64,000 nt of DNA from NCBI RefSeq assembly GCF_036785885.1, contig NC_092312.1, positions 11,364,001 to 11,428,000 on the forward strand. The letters run 5' to 3'. This DNA comes from Coffea arabica (Eukaryota; Streptophyta; Magnoliopsida; Gentianales; Rubiaceae). Each line of letters opens with the position of its first letter. The stretch's first letter is position 1. Shown in pieces: positions 1 through 13,090 of the stretch. The notes under the pieces are model-generated. The model was not told the DNA's origin. It did not search any database and saw nothing but the letters and a program-made list of their open reading frames with translations. A program made the position numbers and the translations under genes.

Positions 1-60
1 CCGGCATCCTTTTTCTTCTTTTTGACAAAAAAACACAAGCAAAATACAAGTTAAAATAAT

Positions 61-345
61 TCTGCCAAGGTTTTTGAAATATTATTTGACCATAAGAGAT
101 TATTTGAAATAATTATTGTGGCACTTTTTTGCGAGATAATGTACGTCAGATAAAAAGGTGTTTGCAAAGATAAAAAAGTGCGATAGAAAAATATATTTAT
201 AATGCAAGTAAATAATTTTAATTACTACAATATTTTTTGCGATGTGATATATGTGAGAGAAAAAGATATTTGGGAAGATGAAAATGTGCATTAAAAATGT
301 ATTTGTGATGCAAATAAATAGTAGTTTCTGTCCAAACATAATCTC
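61..345. repeat. AT-rich MITE-like repeat
   Basis: This AT-rich stretch shares phrases (a run like ATTATTTGAAATAATTATT and later TCCAAACA) with a clearer copy at 22108-22277. Its left end is not well defined, so it may be a truncated copy of that family. Nothing coding is seen in it. Confidence 0.4.
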
Positions 346-479
346 AACGTCTTATTTCAATATCATACAAATCACACAGTAGAGACAACGTGCCAGTAAT
401 ATCGCAACGGATCTTCTGTCCCACACCCTGTGCCACTTTTTATTATATTGCTATTTCTCCTTCATAAACAACATGTCCT

Positions 480-695
480 AATTCCTTTTTGCTTCCTTAA
501 GATCCAATAACTATTAATTGAGTAATACACAAAATTTAACAAACTCAAAAAATCAAAATGCATAAAAAATTAGATTTTTTATGAATTTTCTGCTATATTT
601 TTTAATTTTTTATTATATATTGCTTTTTTGAAGCTGTTGTATTTATTTTTTACTTAATTAATAGTTATTGGATCTTAAGGAAGAAAAAAGGAATT
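480..695. repeat. Foldback MITE with ~42-bp terminal inverted repeats
   Basis: The left end (AATTCCTTTTTGCTTCC, running through TTAAGATCCAATAACTATTAA) is repeated in inverted form at 654-695. The interior is short and AT-rich with no coding potential. A related but more diverged foldback lies at 19199-19404. It sits just downstream of the first terpene synthase gene. Confidence 0.7.
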
Positions 696-785
696 AAAAT
701 ATGATGCACACAAACAACATCTAGGAAATACACCAGAAGAAAATTATACAGACAACATTATTATTCAAATGATGCAACCAAAATA

Positions 786-3700
786 TTAAAATCTTGGCGG
801 GACACAGACTGCTCCACTACCACAAACGGAAATAGGATTCTTGATCAGTAACTGCTGTCCCATGAACATGGCTTTGCCGCCGCGGTATTTGACTTTGATG
901 TTGGGTTCGAAACGGGCAGCAATTTTGACGACATTTTTCTTTTCTGGAGGAGCTGATGATGGCATTGGCAGTGGCTTAACTCGATGGTCTGGAGTTTGAG
1001 TATAATCAGGAGGAATGTGGATGGCTTTCTTGATATTATCAATCAAATCTTCCTTGCTGTCATATAGGTTGGTGGAGTTGAAAAACATCTGAAATACTTT
1101 CATGCAAGATAAATGCAAATGCCTGAATGATTTAGGCATATCGCTGGAGCTATCTTCCAGAACAATTTGTAGGAATTCTTTCGTCTTCTCGTCCAAAATG
1201 TGTTTCACATAAGCAACCGAATCATCAATATCCGCCTCTGGATTTTCATTTAAGTGGAGCGTCACCATGTTCATTTTCCCATCCTCTTGTTCTTTCTAAT
1301 AAGAGAGTAAAATCAATAATCATAATTTATGCTTATTAGCAAGGGTACAGCTAGTCAAAAACAGATTGTTAAATGATTACTTGATAGCTCTGAGTGTCAT
1401 TCACCAAACGGGTGGAAGCCATGAGCAATTTCGTGATGTCTCTGTACTTGCCCGGCTTGAACTCTTCCACCGGCAGTTTTTGACATAAGAAACGAGAAGC
1501 AGGAAGAACGAGCGTGTGTGCCGCAATAGATACCATGCCGGTTTCTAGATATTCCTCCATGGATGGTAGGTAACCGGTGTCACTCCAAGTCTTTTCTGTC
1601 ATCCAAGAAAGAAATGTTTCCCGCCACTGTCATTGAAAAATTATGTGTTTGTCAGTGAAAAATAGCACTCATGTTTAATCGACACAATGTACATGGAATT
1701 ATCAAGAAATGAGATTTTGGTTCGAAAGCGTACAATATCCCTAAATTCCTTCAAGAATCTGGTTTGTTCTTGCTGAAGATGGTATGTAGCTGCAGTCTTT
1801 GTCACTAGATCATCAAGGGTATCAAAGATTGTCTTACTGTGGCTCCTCAAATTTTGGCCATCCCATCTGTAAGGATTTAGACCACAGGAGCGAATATAAG
1901 TAATAAGAGGAACATGTACATTATCAGCACAAGAAGAAAAATTTTGTAGCATGAATGATAGTGTATATGATACTGCACATAAAATCTAAGCCAGCTGGTT
2001 GTTCTTATTACTACTTTGAATGCTGTAATATCCTTATTACACCAGCCACGGTTCTAGAAAAATGCGAGAGACTGAAAGCAATTAGTGGATAAATTTCATA
2101 AAATTTGGGTACTTTTTAAGCTTCTTAATTAATCATTTTGGTGAAGTAAGGATGGTTTAACTTAGATATATATATTTTTTCCCATAAAAAGCACTAATTG
2201 GAGTAGCAGGTTGCTATGATTTAAATGAGGCTAAACAAGTGAACGAGATTATACATGAAGCTTAATCGAACAATAAATGCTACCAAAAAATTGCATGCAC
2301 TAAAAGACAAATCTATACTCGCTGAGAAAAAATGTGGATAAATGTACACCATAAGTTTCTAGTGAATAAGAAAAAGAGACGCATCAGCATCTTGAGAATA
2401 GTTCTTTTCTTTCCTCTTAATATCTGGCAATAAGAAAATAGAGATGCATCCCCATAACTGAGAAATCCCCTCATCTTTAAAATTTTACTATTATTCACAT
2501 GCATTTTAAAATAGATGTTGCTGTATATGTACTGCATATGGTGTAAGTTTACACTAATCCACTGGCGATGACTATATAATTTAAAGGCTAGAGTTACAAA
2601 AATATGTTACACCTTTGAACGGCCTCAGTCAGGGCTTCCAATTCAGTGATAGATCCTTCCATGTCGTAGAAGTCATCAGCAACTGTAATAAGAATTGCAG
2701 CCTTCGCAACAATCAGCCTAATGATAGAGTCATGAGGCAAGCAACAGCAGGCCGAAACAGCGAAATAGCAGTACGTAGTTTTTTCTCGTCCAAATCCCAT
2801 GTCAGCTAGACCAGACTCAGTGGACCATCTGCATTTTACATAAATCCAAAAATGTGTCAAAAAAAACAAAAGGCCAAGAAATTAATTTGTGGGCAGCAGC
2901 AAATTTTGACGAATGTGTCCATCCAAAAAGAAGTGCACCTCTTCAGTTCTTCCAACTCCTTGGCGTAGATTGATTGCCGAAACTTGTAGTTCTCGGAAGC
3001 AAGTTGTATCAGTTTCTCGTTGTTGAAACAAGACAACCTAATAATTATTCAACATCAATAGATGTGTACATTTGCATCGACAGCAAGACTCTGTCATGCA
3101 TTATTGGTGGGGAAATTGGACTGACATGGTTGCTATCTTATGCTTAGGCATCACTAAGTTTTTATTCCATGGGATTGATGACTCGTGTTTCTATCTATGA
3201 AATTCGTTTTACATACTTAATTTTTAAAATAATGTGATGCCATGTCCTTGTACTCATGTCTCTCTATGCTGCAAACTTGAGTGGAAACACAAGTATAGGA
3301 TGAATTTTAGCGTTACGTAATACCTAGATGAATATGGAGAACATTTCATTTACAGATTAAAAGGAGCCATCGTAAGCACGGCCAAGAATATGCAGAATTA
3401 TGCGTGAAGATTTAAAGGGGTGCAGTCACTATACGAATTGCTGAAAGATAATTAGTAGCGTGTGGACTAGGAAACTGGCAGTGATTTTAGTATGAACACA
3501 ATCAAATCAAATCAAATGCTATACCTGTAGAACGATGCCTTTCCGAGCCACAGGGGACTGATTTTATTTTCTTCAATCCACATCCTATGCTCGAGATGAT
3601 CAAGTCGAGTAATCCAAGGCAGCGTCAACTCATGTTTTATCTATTGAAACGTCATGAAATCATGTCAAATAATGCCACTTATTATCTGGAAGCTGCACAA

Positions 3701-6700
3701 TTAATGTATGGAGTAGCATCTAATATCAAGTACGTACTTGACGTTGATTAAGTATACCCTAAATTGGCAATGCAAAAGTTTTTAGTATTTCTTCATCTTA
3801 AAAAGTTATTTCTGCTCTTTAAAATTGATTAATTTCACGAGGATAACTTTTCATGAGCCAAAAAAGAGTCGGATTCTCATACAATTTAAAGCTGTAGTTA
3901 AATCCTTACTAGTATTCCTTTTTGTTCATCTGATTAAAAGGGCATTTTCTATCTTTTGGCTTTAATTTCCAATTCTTTTAAAAAAAAAAAATTGTTCTGT
4001 GTTTTCATGAATTCCATTCTTTCCAGAGTGTTTAATACGAATTTTTGTATTTGAGGTCGCCTCAGAATAATTCCAATTGAAAAAGGCGTAAGATAATTAA
4101 TTAAGCTACCTCCCTTTACGAGGTTATACGAATCAAAGTTAATTACTTATTACCGAGTGCAATAAAAGACAGGCACTCACAACTTTTTGAAGACCCGGAA
4201 AAATCACAAGATTATCATTTCTAATCCTGACAGCACTGGTTGCTTTCTCCAACAATTTTTTGGAGAAAGATCGTGCCTCCTCCAGCTCATATTCGCCTGT
4301 GAAAGCAATATCCGCGGCTCTATATACAGTATATAGTACACTAGTAAGATGTTCACAATTTTGCTCCATATAATCTAGCATGTTTATATCTTGGAGAAAC
4401 CAACAAAAGCAACCTGCAAAAAAGAAATTTAGCACAACTGTCAAATTAAAGTACTTAATTTTGCACTAGCCATGGAATATTGAGGATAATGATCATATTA
4501 ACTCCATACGTGGCTTTAGATCATATCCCTGCATCCGCAGGAGCCGAAATGCCAGTGCGTCCTTGGACAGTTTTTTAACTAGGAGATATGTTTCAGTAGG
4601 TTGTGAGTCTTGATACCTAAAGTCCCTGCAAATTAAAACCGAGGAGTTAATGAAAGGCTAATCAACTATGCAATTCTGCACATATGTACGTTCCAACTTT
4701 GAAAATTATCGGTATATTACCCATAAACTTGTTTCAAGATGTGTTCAATTTCTTCGTTGAAATGCTCCGATAATCCTAGTCTCTGTACATGGTCAACCAT
4801 GAGGAGCTGTGTGAATTCTTCATCCACGGGATACTCGGCTGGTACTGCAAAAAACAGTTCAAATTTCGGTGCCTTAGTAGAACCTACATATTGTTGTCAA
4901 CAGGAGATATCCCTGCTGTAGGTTTGGTGGATGGTGAAAAAGTCTAAGCTAGGTGGTTCGCGTTGTTTCAGCCCTAAAACGTAACGGTAGACGCAAGTTT
5001 ATGAATTTTGGGCAACACTTAAATAGCTATTTTATCCTGCAGGCAGGTAATTACATAATGCTGGCCCAAGGTAGAGTAGCAAAAAAAGTGGATCCATGAA
5101 TTATTTTTCTTTGAGGTCAGTATAGTAGTGAAACAGATAACAAGACAATGATTGCTTCCAGTGGCGAAGCTGTCTAACCTCCAGTGTGGCACCTCTGAAC
5201 AAGAGACTTTAGGTAATTCAAGCACTTCAAATTTCCAGTGGCTATATATGCACTTGCTGTGGCTGAGGGTGACTGGAATAATGAGCCATCTCCACCCAAA
5301 TTCTTCAGTATTTTCTGTTGATCGGCATGATACGCAGAAGGCAAGCTCTCTAGATATGATATGAGTGGTGGATAATACTGGTGTGAATCATCTTCAACGT
5401 CCTCCCTGCAGCCCCAAGCATGTTATACATCTATTGATGCTCAAAAAGTGTGACTGGGGGAATGGACAACATCTAAGAAGATATTTTGAGAAAAAAAAAA
5501 ACAGTACTATAATTACTATGATACAATCAATTTGTGACTTCTAAAAAGATAGTAAAAGGCAATACATGTCCAGGAGCTGTTGCCGCCTGCATAGAACATC
5601 GGCCAAAACAGTCTCTGATCCTTGAGTGAGAGCAAGATCAAGACCTGTTGCTTGTGCAAGTTCAACCATTGCAGGGAAAACAATAACAAACCAGCGTGGA
5701 AGATGATGATAATCTAGTTTGAGGATTATCTCTGCTTTGGATTGGAAGAACTCTAAACCTGCACAACCCCAGGAGGACGATGCGTTATTCAAGTATAAAA
5801 AGAAAAGCTTATATGAACGAAACCAATAGAGATTATACGTGTCACAGCATGCATGGTTCTACTTTTGTGAATGATTATGACAAGTATTCTTGTCGCCATG
5901 AGCTAAAATATACTTTTGCTCATCATCTTTGTTTATATGCATCAACTGTTTTGACGAATCAAGTATTGATAAATGTTAGCATATTTTGTAAAAGATACAC
6001 CTACCATACATGAATGTGTAAGAACTTAACCGTACCTGCCCAACTCCCTGTTTTTATCTTGCTACACTTAGAGACTATCCGTGTTTCCTCTTCCCCAAAC
6101 AGAAAGTTTTTTTTTTTTTTTTTTTTCGAAAAAGTGGATTTTAGTTTTAAAAAGCCATTGTTTGGAGAGTTAAGAAACTTGTGAAAAATGTGTCATGATT
6201 TCTTTTTAAAGATACACACGTGGGATGGTGAATGAATGATGTTAGAATTGTCTATGAGTAGCATATAAGACTGTATATTGTACGCTATTTCGACCCTTGG
6301 GCCAAGAAACAATGTGGAAATTGGAAAATTCAAAATTTTGGAAAAGTTACAGTATATTTAGCGAAGAAAGCCCCAAAAGTTCGACCGATATGACTAGAAA
6401 ACCTGTAAACGCAAGCTAGTACAAAAATCATACTAATGTTATCCACGTATTTGTGTCCTTTTATTGGCAAGTGCTCCCTTCAATAATTGCACTATTGCCA
6501 TGTGAAATGTTTATAATGACCCTGCACATGTGGTATCAACTTTACATATAATTCACTTTTAATAACATATAATCATAAAACAAAATTTTGTAACTTTCAC
6601 ATATAGTGTAAAAAATGATATACAAGATGTAATTTAAATTTTTTTTGGTCAAATTTTAGCCGTAAACCTTCAGGAACGGTTGCAGAAGTTCCTGCACCTC

Positions 6701-7186
6701 CTCGTTAAGTATTTCCTAGTGTACGTACAAAGACCTTAGGTGAGTAAGTAAATGAAAGTTGAGCAGAAGTAAGTACTTCATAGTTGACAGTAAGAACTTG
6801 GATCCTCACAACTAAAATGTTCAAATTCTAGTGTAGCAAATATGGTATTAATAGTCACTACCTTTTCCTATGTTTCCTTCTCCAACATTCCATGTTTTGA
6901 GAGCAACCAAACAAGCAAGAGTTGCCGGAAGAGTATCAATGGTAGGACGACCCTCTGCGTGAGATTCTCCCCAGAACCCTGCGTCATTTTGGTTGTTGAG
7001 TATCCAATCCAAGCAACTCTTGAACATTGGTTGCTTGGAATTTGTGGGGTCTGGGATCATGGCTAACCAAGCTGTGTCATAGGCAGAGGGGGTAATCAAC
7101 GTGTAAATGTCTTGATTGGAGAACATCCCCTTTTTTACCTCAGCGACTAAAGAAAGAATAGAAGATAGGGAGGACTTCATGTTCAT
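786..7186 (-). CDS. TPS-f terpene synthase (geranyllinalool/linalool synthase-like), copy A
   Basis: Twelve exons splice into an 845-residue protein: 7186-6862, 5758-5566, 5405-5179, 4844-4721, 4625-4510, 4413-4181, 3640-3525, 3037-2939, 2828-2613, 1866-1734, 1626-1381 and 1295-786. All introns are GT-AG and phases match throughout. Visible motifs are SAYDTAW (residues 34-40), the metal-binding DDFYD (529-533) and NDTQSYQKE (670-678, across the last intron). The class II DxDD motif is absent; LSKD stands there, before ALAFRLLR. Length, a start with no obvious transit peptide and exon layout fit subfamily TPS-f, whose members ionise GGPP to (E,E)-geranyllinalool or, in some cases, GPP/FPP to linalool/nerolidol. 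Product choice cannot be read from the sequence. A second in-frame ATG lies two codons in (7180). It is a tandem partner of the gene at 13091-18978 and has a longer C-terminal tail. Confidence 0.94.
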
Positions 7187-7275
7187 GGGAAGCTGGGAGA
7201 AGACGATAGAAGCAAAATGTATTTAGTATTAACAAATTTCTGGTTGAGTTGGAATGTTTGCACCATGTCGAGATC

Positions 7276-7283
7276 TATTTATA
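7276..7283 (-). promoter_or_regulatory. TATA box of terpene synthase copy A
   Basis: TATAAATA on the minus strand lies about 90 bp upstream of the start codon at 7186. This gives a predicted 5' UTR of roughly 55-65 nt. Copy B has the same octamer in the equivalent place. Confidence 0.75.
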
Positions 7284-7789
7284 GGAGGATTTGGAGAATT
7301 ACGTATGGGAAAATGTATGGATCACGATGCCTTCCAACGTATACGTAGATATAGCCATACAAGTCACATGCTTTTACATTTGTAATTAACGCTGCTCGTT
7401 TTCTGGTTCTCAAAACTCACGTTAGATCCTTGGTGTCACTTTTCAGAGTCAACTTTTATATTTATATCAAATATAAATAACATGACTATATGTAATTGCA
7501 ACTTTGACAAACTTAAGAATCTCGTCCTCAAATGCTTGCCTAATCTCATTTGAATCATGCGGTGTGAAATTCCAAAATAGAAGATTAGGGGTACAATTAG
7601 GATATTATTGAATTTGAAATCCATTTACCAAACACTCCTTAAATATGCATTCAACGGTATGTGCTATATCAGCAGTATTAATAAATAGAACTACGTAGTT
7701 TTGTGTTGGATAGAAAAAATAGACACATATAATGGATAGAGGATCCCGTCTGATTATTTATTTAAGTTTTCTTTATCCTTATATGATAA

Positions 7790-8663
7790 GAGCATTCACA
7801 ATGCTATTACACCTTGTGAAGTGTAATTCACATGCCACGTCAGCATTCCACTTTCTCCTCTTTTATTATACTTTCACTCATAATGGATTACACTCCATAA
7901 GGTGTAATAGCATGGGTCCCAATTAAATCAAATATTTATTTTAATGATGCATAACTCATATCCCATAAATAAATAAAGTAATTTTTAAAAATAATTTTGT
8001 TATTTTTAAAAAATAAAGTACTAACTTTCATTAAATTTTTTACATTTTGAATTTTTTATTTTCTCAAAATGATATTATTAATTTTTAAGTTTGAATAATA
8101 TATCTTTTTCTATCTTTAAAAAATAATATATTGTTTTTTTTCAAAAATAATTATGCAGGAAATTAAACAAATATTTGATACCTCAAATGCGAAGATATCA
8201 TAATAATCCATACTTAATTAATAATTCAGAATGTAATTAGTTGAACTCCATAACATAATATTACATAATTTAAATCAAATAAAATACAAATAATAACAAA
8301 ATGAATTAAATGAGTGAGAGAGTAAAAGTGTGTGAGACAGTAAAAGAAATAATAGAGTAGAATAGTGGGATATGTTTTAAAAAAAGTGTTGTGTGTTTAT
8401 ATAGAAGGCAATAATCTAACCGTTGGATATAACCATTGGAAAGCTAAAATGTGTTGTGTGCTGGCAAATTTACCGTTAAAGCAAAAATTGGATGTAACCG
8501 TTGGTGACTAGAATTATTTTACATTTACTCATGGGTCCCACCTTCTAATGGATTACACGCATCATATCCATGATACGTGTAATCTCCATGACATGGCTCC
8601 AATGTGAGACCGTGTCATGGAGCGGTGTAATGGCCCTCCATTACACCCGCGCTGCTGTTGCTC
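7790..8663. mobile_element. PIF/Harbinger-like non-autonomous DNA element
   Basis: The element starts GAGCATTCACAATG and ends in the imperfect inverted GAGCAACAGCAGCG. It is flanked by a 3-bp TAA duplication (7787-7789 and 8664-8666), as is typical of PIF/Harbinger elements. Blocks of GTGTAATNN recur near both ends. There is no transposase ORF. It lies about 500 bp upstream of the copy A TATA box, so it could affect that promoter. Confidence 0.7.
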
Positions 8664-8666
8664 TAA

Positions 8667-9426
8667 GTAGGACTAACACTCGATTTGACATCTAATAGTG
8701 GCACATAGGATCTCAACTACTCAAAACTACTGCCAACTAAAATTTATACATGCATAGAGAACCATAGGACCACAAAAAAAAGGCATTAACAATTTTGAAA
8801 AAGTACTTGCCAAATTTGAAAAAATTATGCCCTCTTTATAAATTACAAAATCTTTGTATTTTTTATGTGAAAAAGTTTGGGTGGATTTGATTTTAAATAC
8901 TATCACGGGTTAGGGTATACCCTTGGAACTATAGGTAACTTATGAGAGTTTTTATAGATCACTCATCAAGTTCTTATAAATCACTTATCAACACAACTCT
9001 CATATCATCGACAGCAGGATTCGAATGCATGATTTTTTTGTAAGGAAGTGATCCGTCTCTTGAACCAACTTGCATTGGCAATAGCTTTGTCATCTTTACC
9101 GGAGTGTACCGCTAAAAGTTTAAACCTGCAAAAGTGAATGAAAGTTATAAAAGAAAACAAAAAACCAGGCTGCCAGAACTGGAAATCTAAGCTTCTTGTG
9201 TTTTTTTATGTTATTTTTTTGGGACAAAAGAATGATAAAAGTTCTGAAGTTGTGCATTGCCTGGGAGGTGGGTGGCGTTCAATTTTAGGAATTTTGATAA
9301 CCTTGTGTCTGGATATCGTCCTCTCCCCACATGGTTTTCACAAGAAAAAAATAATAAAAAAAAAGAAATCCATAATCCAATTTTTTTTATATCGGATTGT
9401 TAGGACCCCATTATCTCTAGAGTTAA
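8667..9426. other. Intergenic, nothing recognised
   Basis: AT-rich intergenic DNA between the two terpene synthase genes. I see no gene with support from conserved motifs or splice structure here. Confidence 0.5.
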
Positions 9427-9442
9427 AACTCATGGTTCATTT

Positions 9443-9536
9443 TTTTTTTTTTCAAATAAGAAGACGTGAATCCCAAGTTTCTTATTTACAATCCCTCGTA
9501 CTTTACCGGTTTAACCACCTAATCCGACGCTCCCCC
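9443..9536 (-). mobile_element. SINE-like retroposon with 16-bp target duplication
   Basis: An insertion of about 94 bp is flanked by the perfect direct repeat AACTCATGGTTCATTT (9427-9442 and 9537-9552). Read on the minus strand it ends in a poly(A) tract adjoining the left repeat. It contains GGTGGTTAAACC and GGGATTCACGTC, loosely resembling pol III A and B boxes. Poly(A) plus a long target duplication show L1-type retroposition; the SINE label rests on the weak box matches. Confidence 0.6.
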
Positions 9537-9552
9537 AACTCATGGTTCATTT

Positions 9553-11890
9553 AAATCAAGGCGTTGCACAAACCAACTTCGCTGCAAATTTTGGTATGTT
9601 TCACCTTTCTTGGAGGCATGGATCACGACTTACGATGGGACATTTAGCTTCTCTTCCGGCAAAAAAGTTTAGGTGGAATTTGATTATTGACGATTGTGTT
9701 GAAGCAAATGCTACGTTTCAGAACCTTCATATTTGGATTTCTGAATACTTTCTCTGTCAATCAACATTTTTTGCAAATTAAAGAAAAACTTATCTTCGTA
9801 TGTGGCAGAAATGACAAGGGCGAAAAAGGATGTTACGTTGGCCAAAGCAGAAGAAGCAACAAACCTCTCATTGGATTTAAGCGGGGGCTGGGGCTGGGGC
9901 CGGAGGACGAACATCGGTGTGAATGGTTCATCCCCTGAAGTTAGTGGTCCAGATTGACCAGAGTCTTCGAGCCCTACAAAATAAATGTATGGTTGTGTAC
10001 AAGTTATATTATACATGGCCAAACTGGCTTTCTTCACTCTTCAGTAACAAAAACGACGACGCTGTCGTTTTAAGATGAAAAGTCACTATTCGTGATTTTT
10101 TTTTTTTTTTTTGAAAAAAAGAAAGAACATTCTCATCTCACTAAACTAACAAAAGAGTAGTCAATGCAGTGCATAAATTTTTTTTTTAAAAAAAAGATGA
10201 ATGTCAATTGCTAGTCTATTTCATAGCCTTTTCTTCTGAAGTCACGCATAGATGATAAAGATAGTGATCATATTAACAGTATATTAATTTCAAGGATACC
10301 ATAATGGAAGGATAGAGTTTATCCTTTTTTTTTTTCCTTTTTGGGGGCAGTTTATCTGAATTGTTAATCAAGAAAAACATCTTAATTTGTGTGAGAGAGG
10401 GAAAGGAAGTTAAGTTTCTAAATGTAAACATGGAATGGAATAGATCATCATGCAAAATGGAGTAGCCAACAAAAGTTGTTTTTCTTCCACTTTTGACTTC
10501 TCCATTTTTACTGATAATGTGCTGATCACGTAACCGCTAACACGATAAGAAACGAATATCACGTATTGCAATTCTTCTCATCATCACCACCATCGTATTA
10601 CTCAACTCAACCCTCCATGCAGTGAATAATTGATTCTCAAGTTGATTCCTTAATCATCTGTCACTAAATAATTTAGGAAAAACGAATTGCAGCATGAATC
10701 CTGTTACCCGTCGTGAATCGCGAAAAGCTTCATTCACATGGAGGCGGCTGGAATCGGAAGGCGGCCTCCTTGCGTTTTGCGTTTTTGATATAGACCTTGC
10801 AAGAAATGTAAGAGTTTTGCCAGACCATATTATTGACTTGACAACTAGGGAAGACAGCGATTGCCGCATAAGTCTGGTCCGTAAATACTAAGAGTCCTTT
10901 TACTCTGCAGTCAATAGTATGACCAACAAAAGCTGAGGCCACGTTTCTAGGCTGAGAAGAGCTTTGAGGTCTTGAAGGAGCTATGAATATCTTTACCTTG
11001 ATCGATCATTTCTTTGCCAGAAATCTTTCTGGTCCTCGTGCTTGACCTTGTGTAGACAAATAAAGTTAGTGGTTCGCCATTTCCCTCTCAGAATTAAACA
11101 ATTTTTTTTTTATTTATGCAATTAAATTTAGTAGCATTATTTGATGGACCCAAACTGACAATGAACAGAAACCCACGGAAAAGAAAAAAAAACAAGAAAT
11201 CAATGTACAGGCAGAAAGGATTTTTTCTATTGAAAATGAGGCTGCGGCTCTTACATATACAAACAAAAACAGGGCTGCTATTTTTGCACCCAACTGATTC
11301 ATGTGTGACACCAAAACTGGAGACTGCGACTCTTATGTCCCTTATGTTGTTTTATCCCATGTCACCGCCCTTGCATCCTAAGTCTAAGAGTGAAATCAAC
11401 ATTACTAACCAATAAACTAACGCCGCGTGGCTAAGTAAACTAAGCATTTACTACTGACTTGGTATAACATGTCTACATTATTTGCATTTTGCAATTACAT
11501 CCCCCCCTCCCCTCCCCTCTCTCCCCAACAAGTTCTAGAAAATCATATATTTTTTTATATCCTTTTAAGATTTTGGGAATTTTGAAATACTCTTATACGT
11601 CTTAAGCTATTTGTCCTCCTAAAAATTTCAAAGAATTTTATGTTGACTCCAAGATTCAAATGCATGCGTATTTCGTCCCCATTAAATTCAATTTCCTACC
11701 TCTATGCAATTCATAGATCTAGGCTAACAAAAACTTATGATTCCACGTCTAGAATCTTTACGCTGAATTAAGCGCCAAATGCATGCGGTCTAATTTATAG
11801 ATTAATTTAACAATGACATAAATCCATTGCTTGTTAATGGAAAAGAGTGAACCAGACACGTAGTCTTTAAATTTCTTAGCTAACAGTGAC
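9553..11890. other. Intergenic, no assignable gene
   Basis: Several short open frames occur (around 9690-10057 and 10690-11060, minus strand) with possible splice signals, but no protein family is recognisable. Homopolymer runs and AT-rich DNA make up the rest. Confidence 0.4.
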
Positions 11891-11907
11891 AAAGAAAGGT
11901 ATAGATT

Positions 11908-12000
11908 CTTGCGTGATGGAGAAAGATGTGGCGGTGGTTTTTCTTTTTTAGCCTTGTTGCTTTGATCAATAAAAGCTCTTATTATTTGCCCCAAAAAAAA
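11908..12000 (+). mobile_element. Extremely 5'-truncated LINE tail
   Basis: An insertion of 93 bp is flanked by a perfect 17-bp repeat, AAAGAAAGGTATAGATT (11891-11907 and 12001-12017). It ends in TTTGATCAATAAAAGCTC, about 18 further bases, then poly(A). This resembles plant LINE 3' ends, which carry GATCAATAAA shortly before the tail. A processed mRNA 3' end is the alternative. Confidence 0.6.
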
Positions 12001-12084
12001 AAAGAAAGGTATAGATTGGAAATGATTCTACAAAGTAGCCTTTTTTTTATTTCCTTTCCCTATTTATCATTTTTATTAACTATA

Positions 12085-12376
12085 GAGGGGGTTGTGTATA
12101 TATTTTAAAAATTATAAGGGAGTTATTTGGTAAAACATAAAATCATACGGGAATAATGTGTCATGTATATTATGTTTATATATTTTGATCACTTCAACCA
12201 TTTTAATTTTTAAACAAGAGTACTTTCGACATTTTCATAAGTTCCATTACAAATGATCATGTCCGCCACTTTGACACTTTAATTTAAGTCATGAGGGAGT
12301 TATGTATAATTTTTAAAATTATAGAGGGGTCATGTACAAATACACTAAATCACAGGGGATAAAGTGTAATTTGCCT
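12085..12376. repeat. Fragment of a MULE-type MITE (GGGGTTATGT family)
   Basis: Phrases such as GAGGGAGTTATGTATAATTTT and GTGTAATTTGCC match the well-bounded element at 49499-49970. The left end cannot be found, so this copy is probably truncated. Confidence 0.5.
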
Positions 12377-13078
12377 TTTTTTTTTTAATCATTCAGACAA
12401 ATAAAGATCCTCCTGAGCACGTATGTGATGGAACACAGCAGCATAAGTCTTCATCACTTCATTAATCGTTAAATGGTCCATTAGTCACAAATAAGTTTTA
12501 GATTGAGACAGTGGTAGGGTTAAAAAAAAAAAAAGTTTGACACGACGCCTCACAAGTCGAGTTCATTCAATTTAAGTCGATTAATATAATTTTTATAATT
12601 TTTAGTGTTATCTTATATAATTTGGATGTAAATTTGAATTTATGAATTCATATAATCAAATTACTGTAAAATTCACGATTATACTAAAATTATATGAATT
12701 TATACCAAATACAATGAAAATTACACGAATCAGTTTGAATTGAATGGAAGTCAAGTTATGAGGTCTGGATCGAAAAAGTTAATTCACTCGAATGGTGAAG
12801 CTATAGGCTCTTAGAAGAATACGTAATAATAATTGGCAAGGCATGGAAGAATTGTATGCCATATCACACCAGATGTTCTTGATTTATAGAAATTTGCCTG
12901 TCCTTGTATAGTAACTTTGCAATGTTTACAACATAATACTGAGCTTTATCATTTAAAACCCTTATGCTTTAAAGGCAAAAAAAAGAAAGACGTTGAAAAT
13001 GAATAGAGCAAGTTATTGTAACCATATTCAGGGACAGCTAATGGACACGCTCAACAACATATCTAGCGTCCAAATCTG
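12377..13078. other. Intergenic, 3' flank of terpene synthase copy B
   Basis: AT-rich DNA downstream of the copy B stop codon. No further feature is recognised. Confidence 0.4.
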
Positions 13079-13084
13079 TTTATT
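13079..13084 (-). terminator. Possible polyadenylation signal of copy B
   Basis: AATAAA on the minus strand begins 7 bases after the stop codon at 13091. It is close for a plant gene but is the only exact hexamer I noticed here. Confidence 0.35.
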
Positions 13085-13090
13085 TGAATA

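Noticed and set aside
9690..10057. Minus-strand frame with a PQPQPP stretch, and one at 10690-11060
   Set aside because: Possible exon-like pieces with GT/AG dinucleotides, but no consistent multi-exon reading frame or family could be built.
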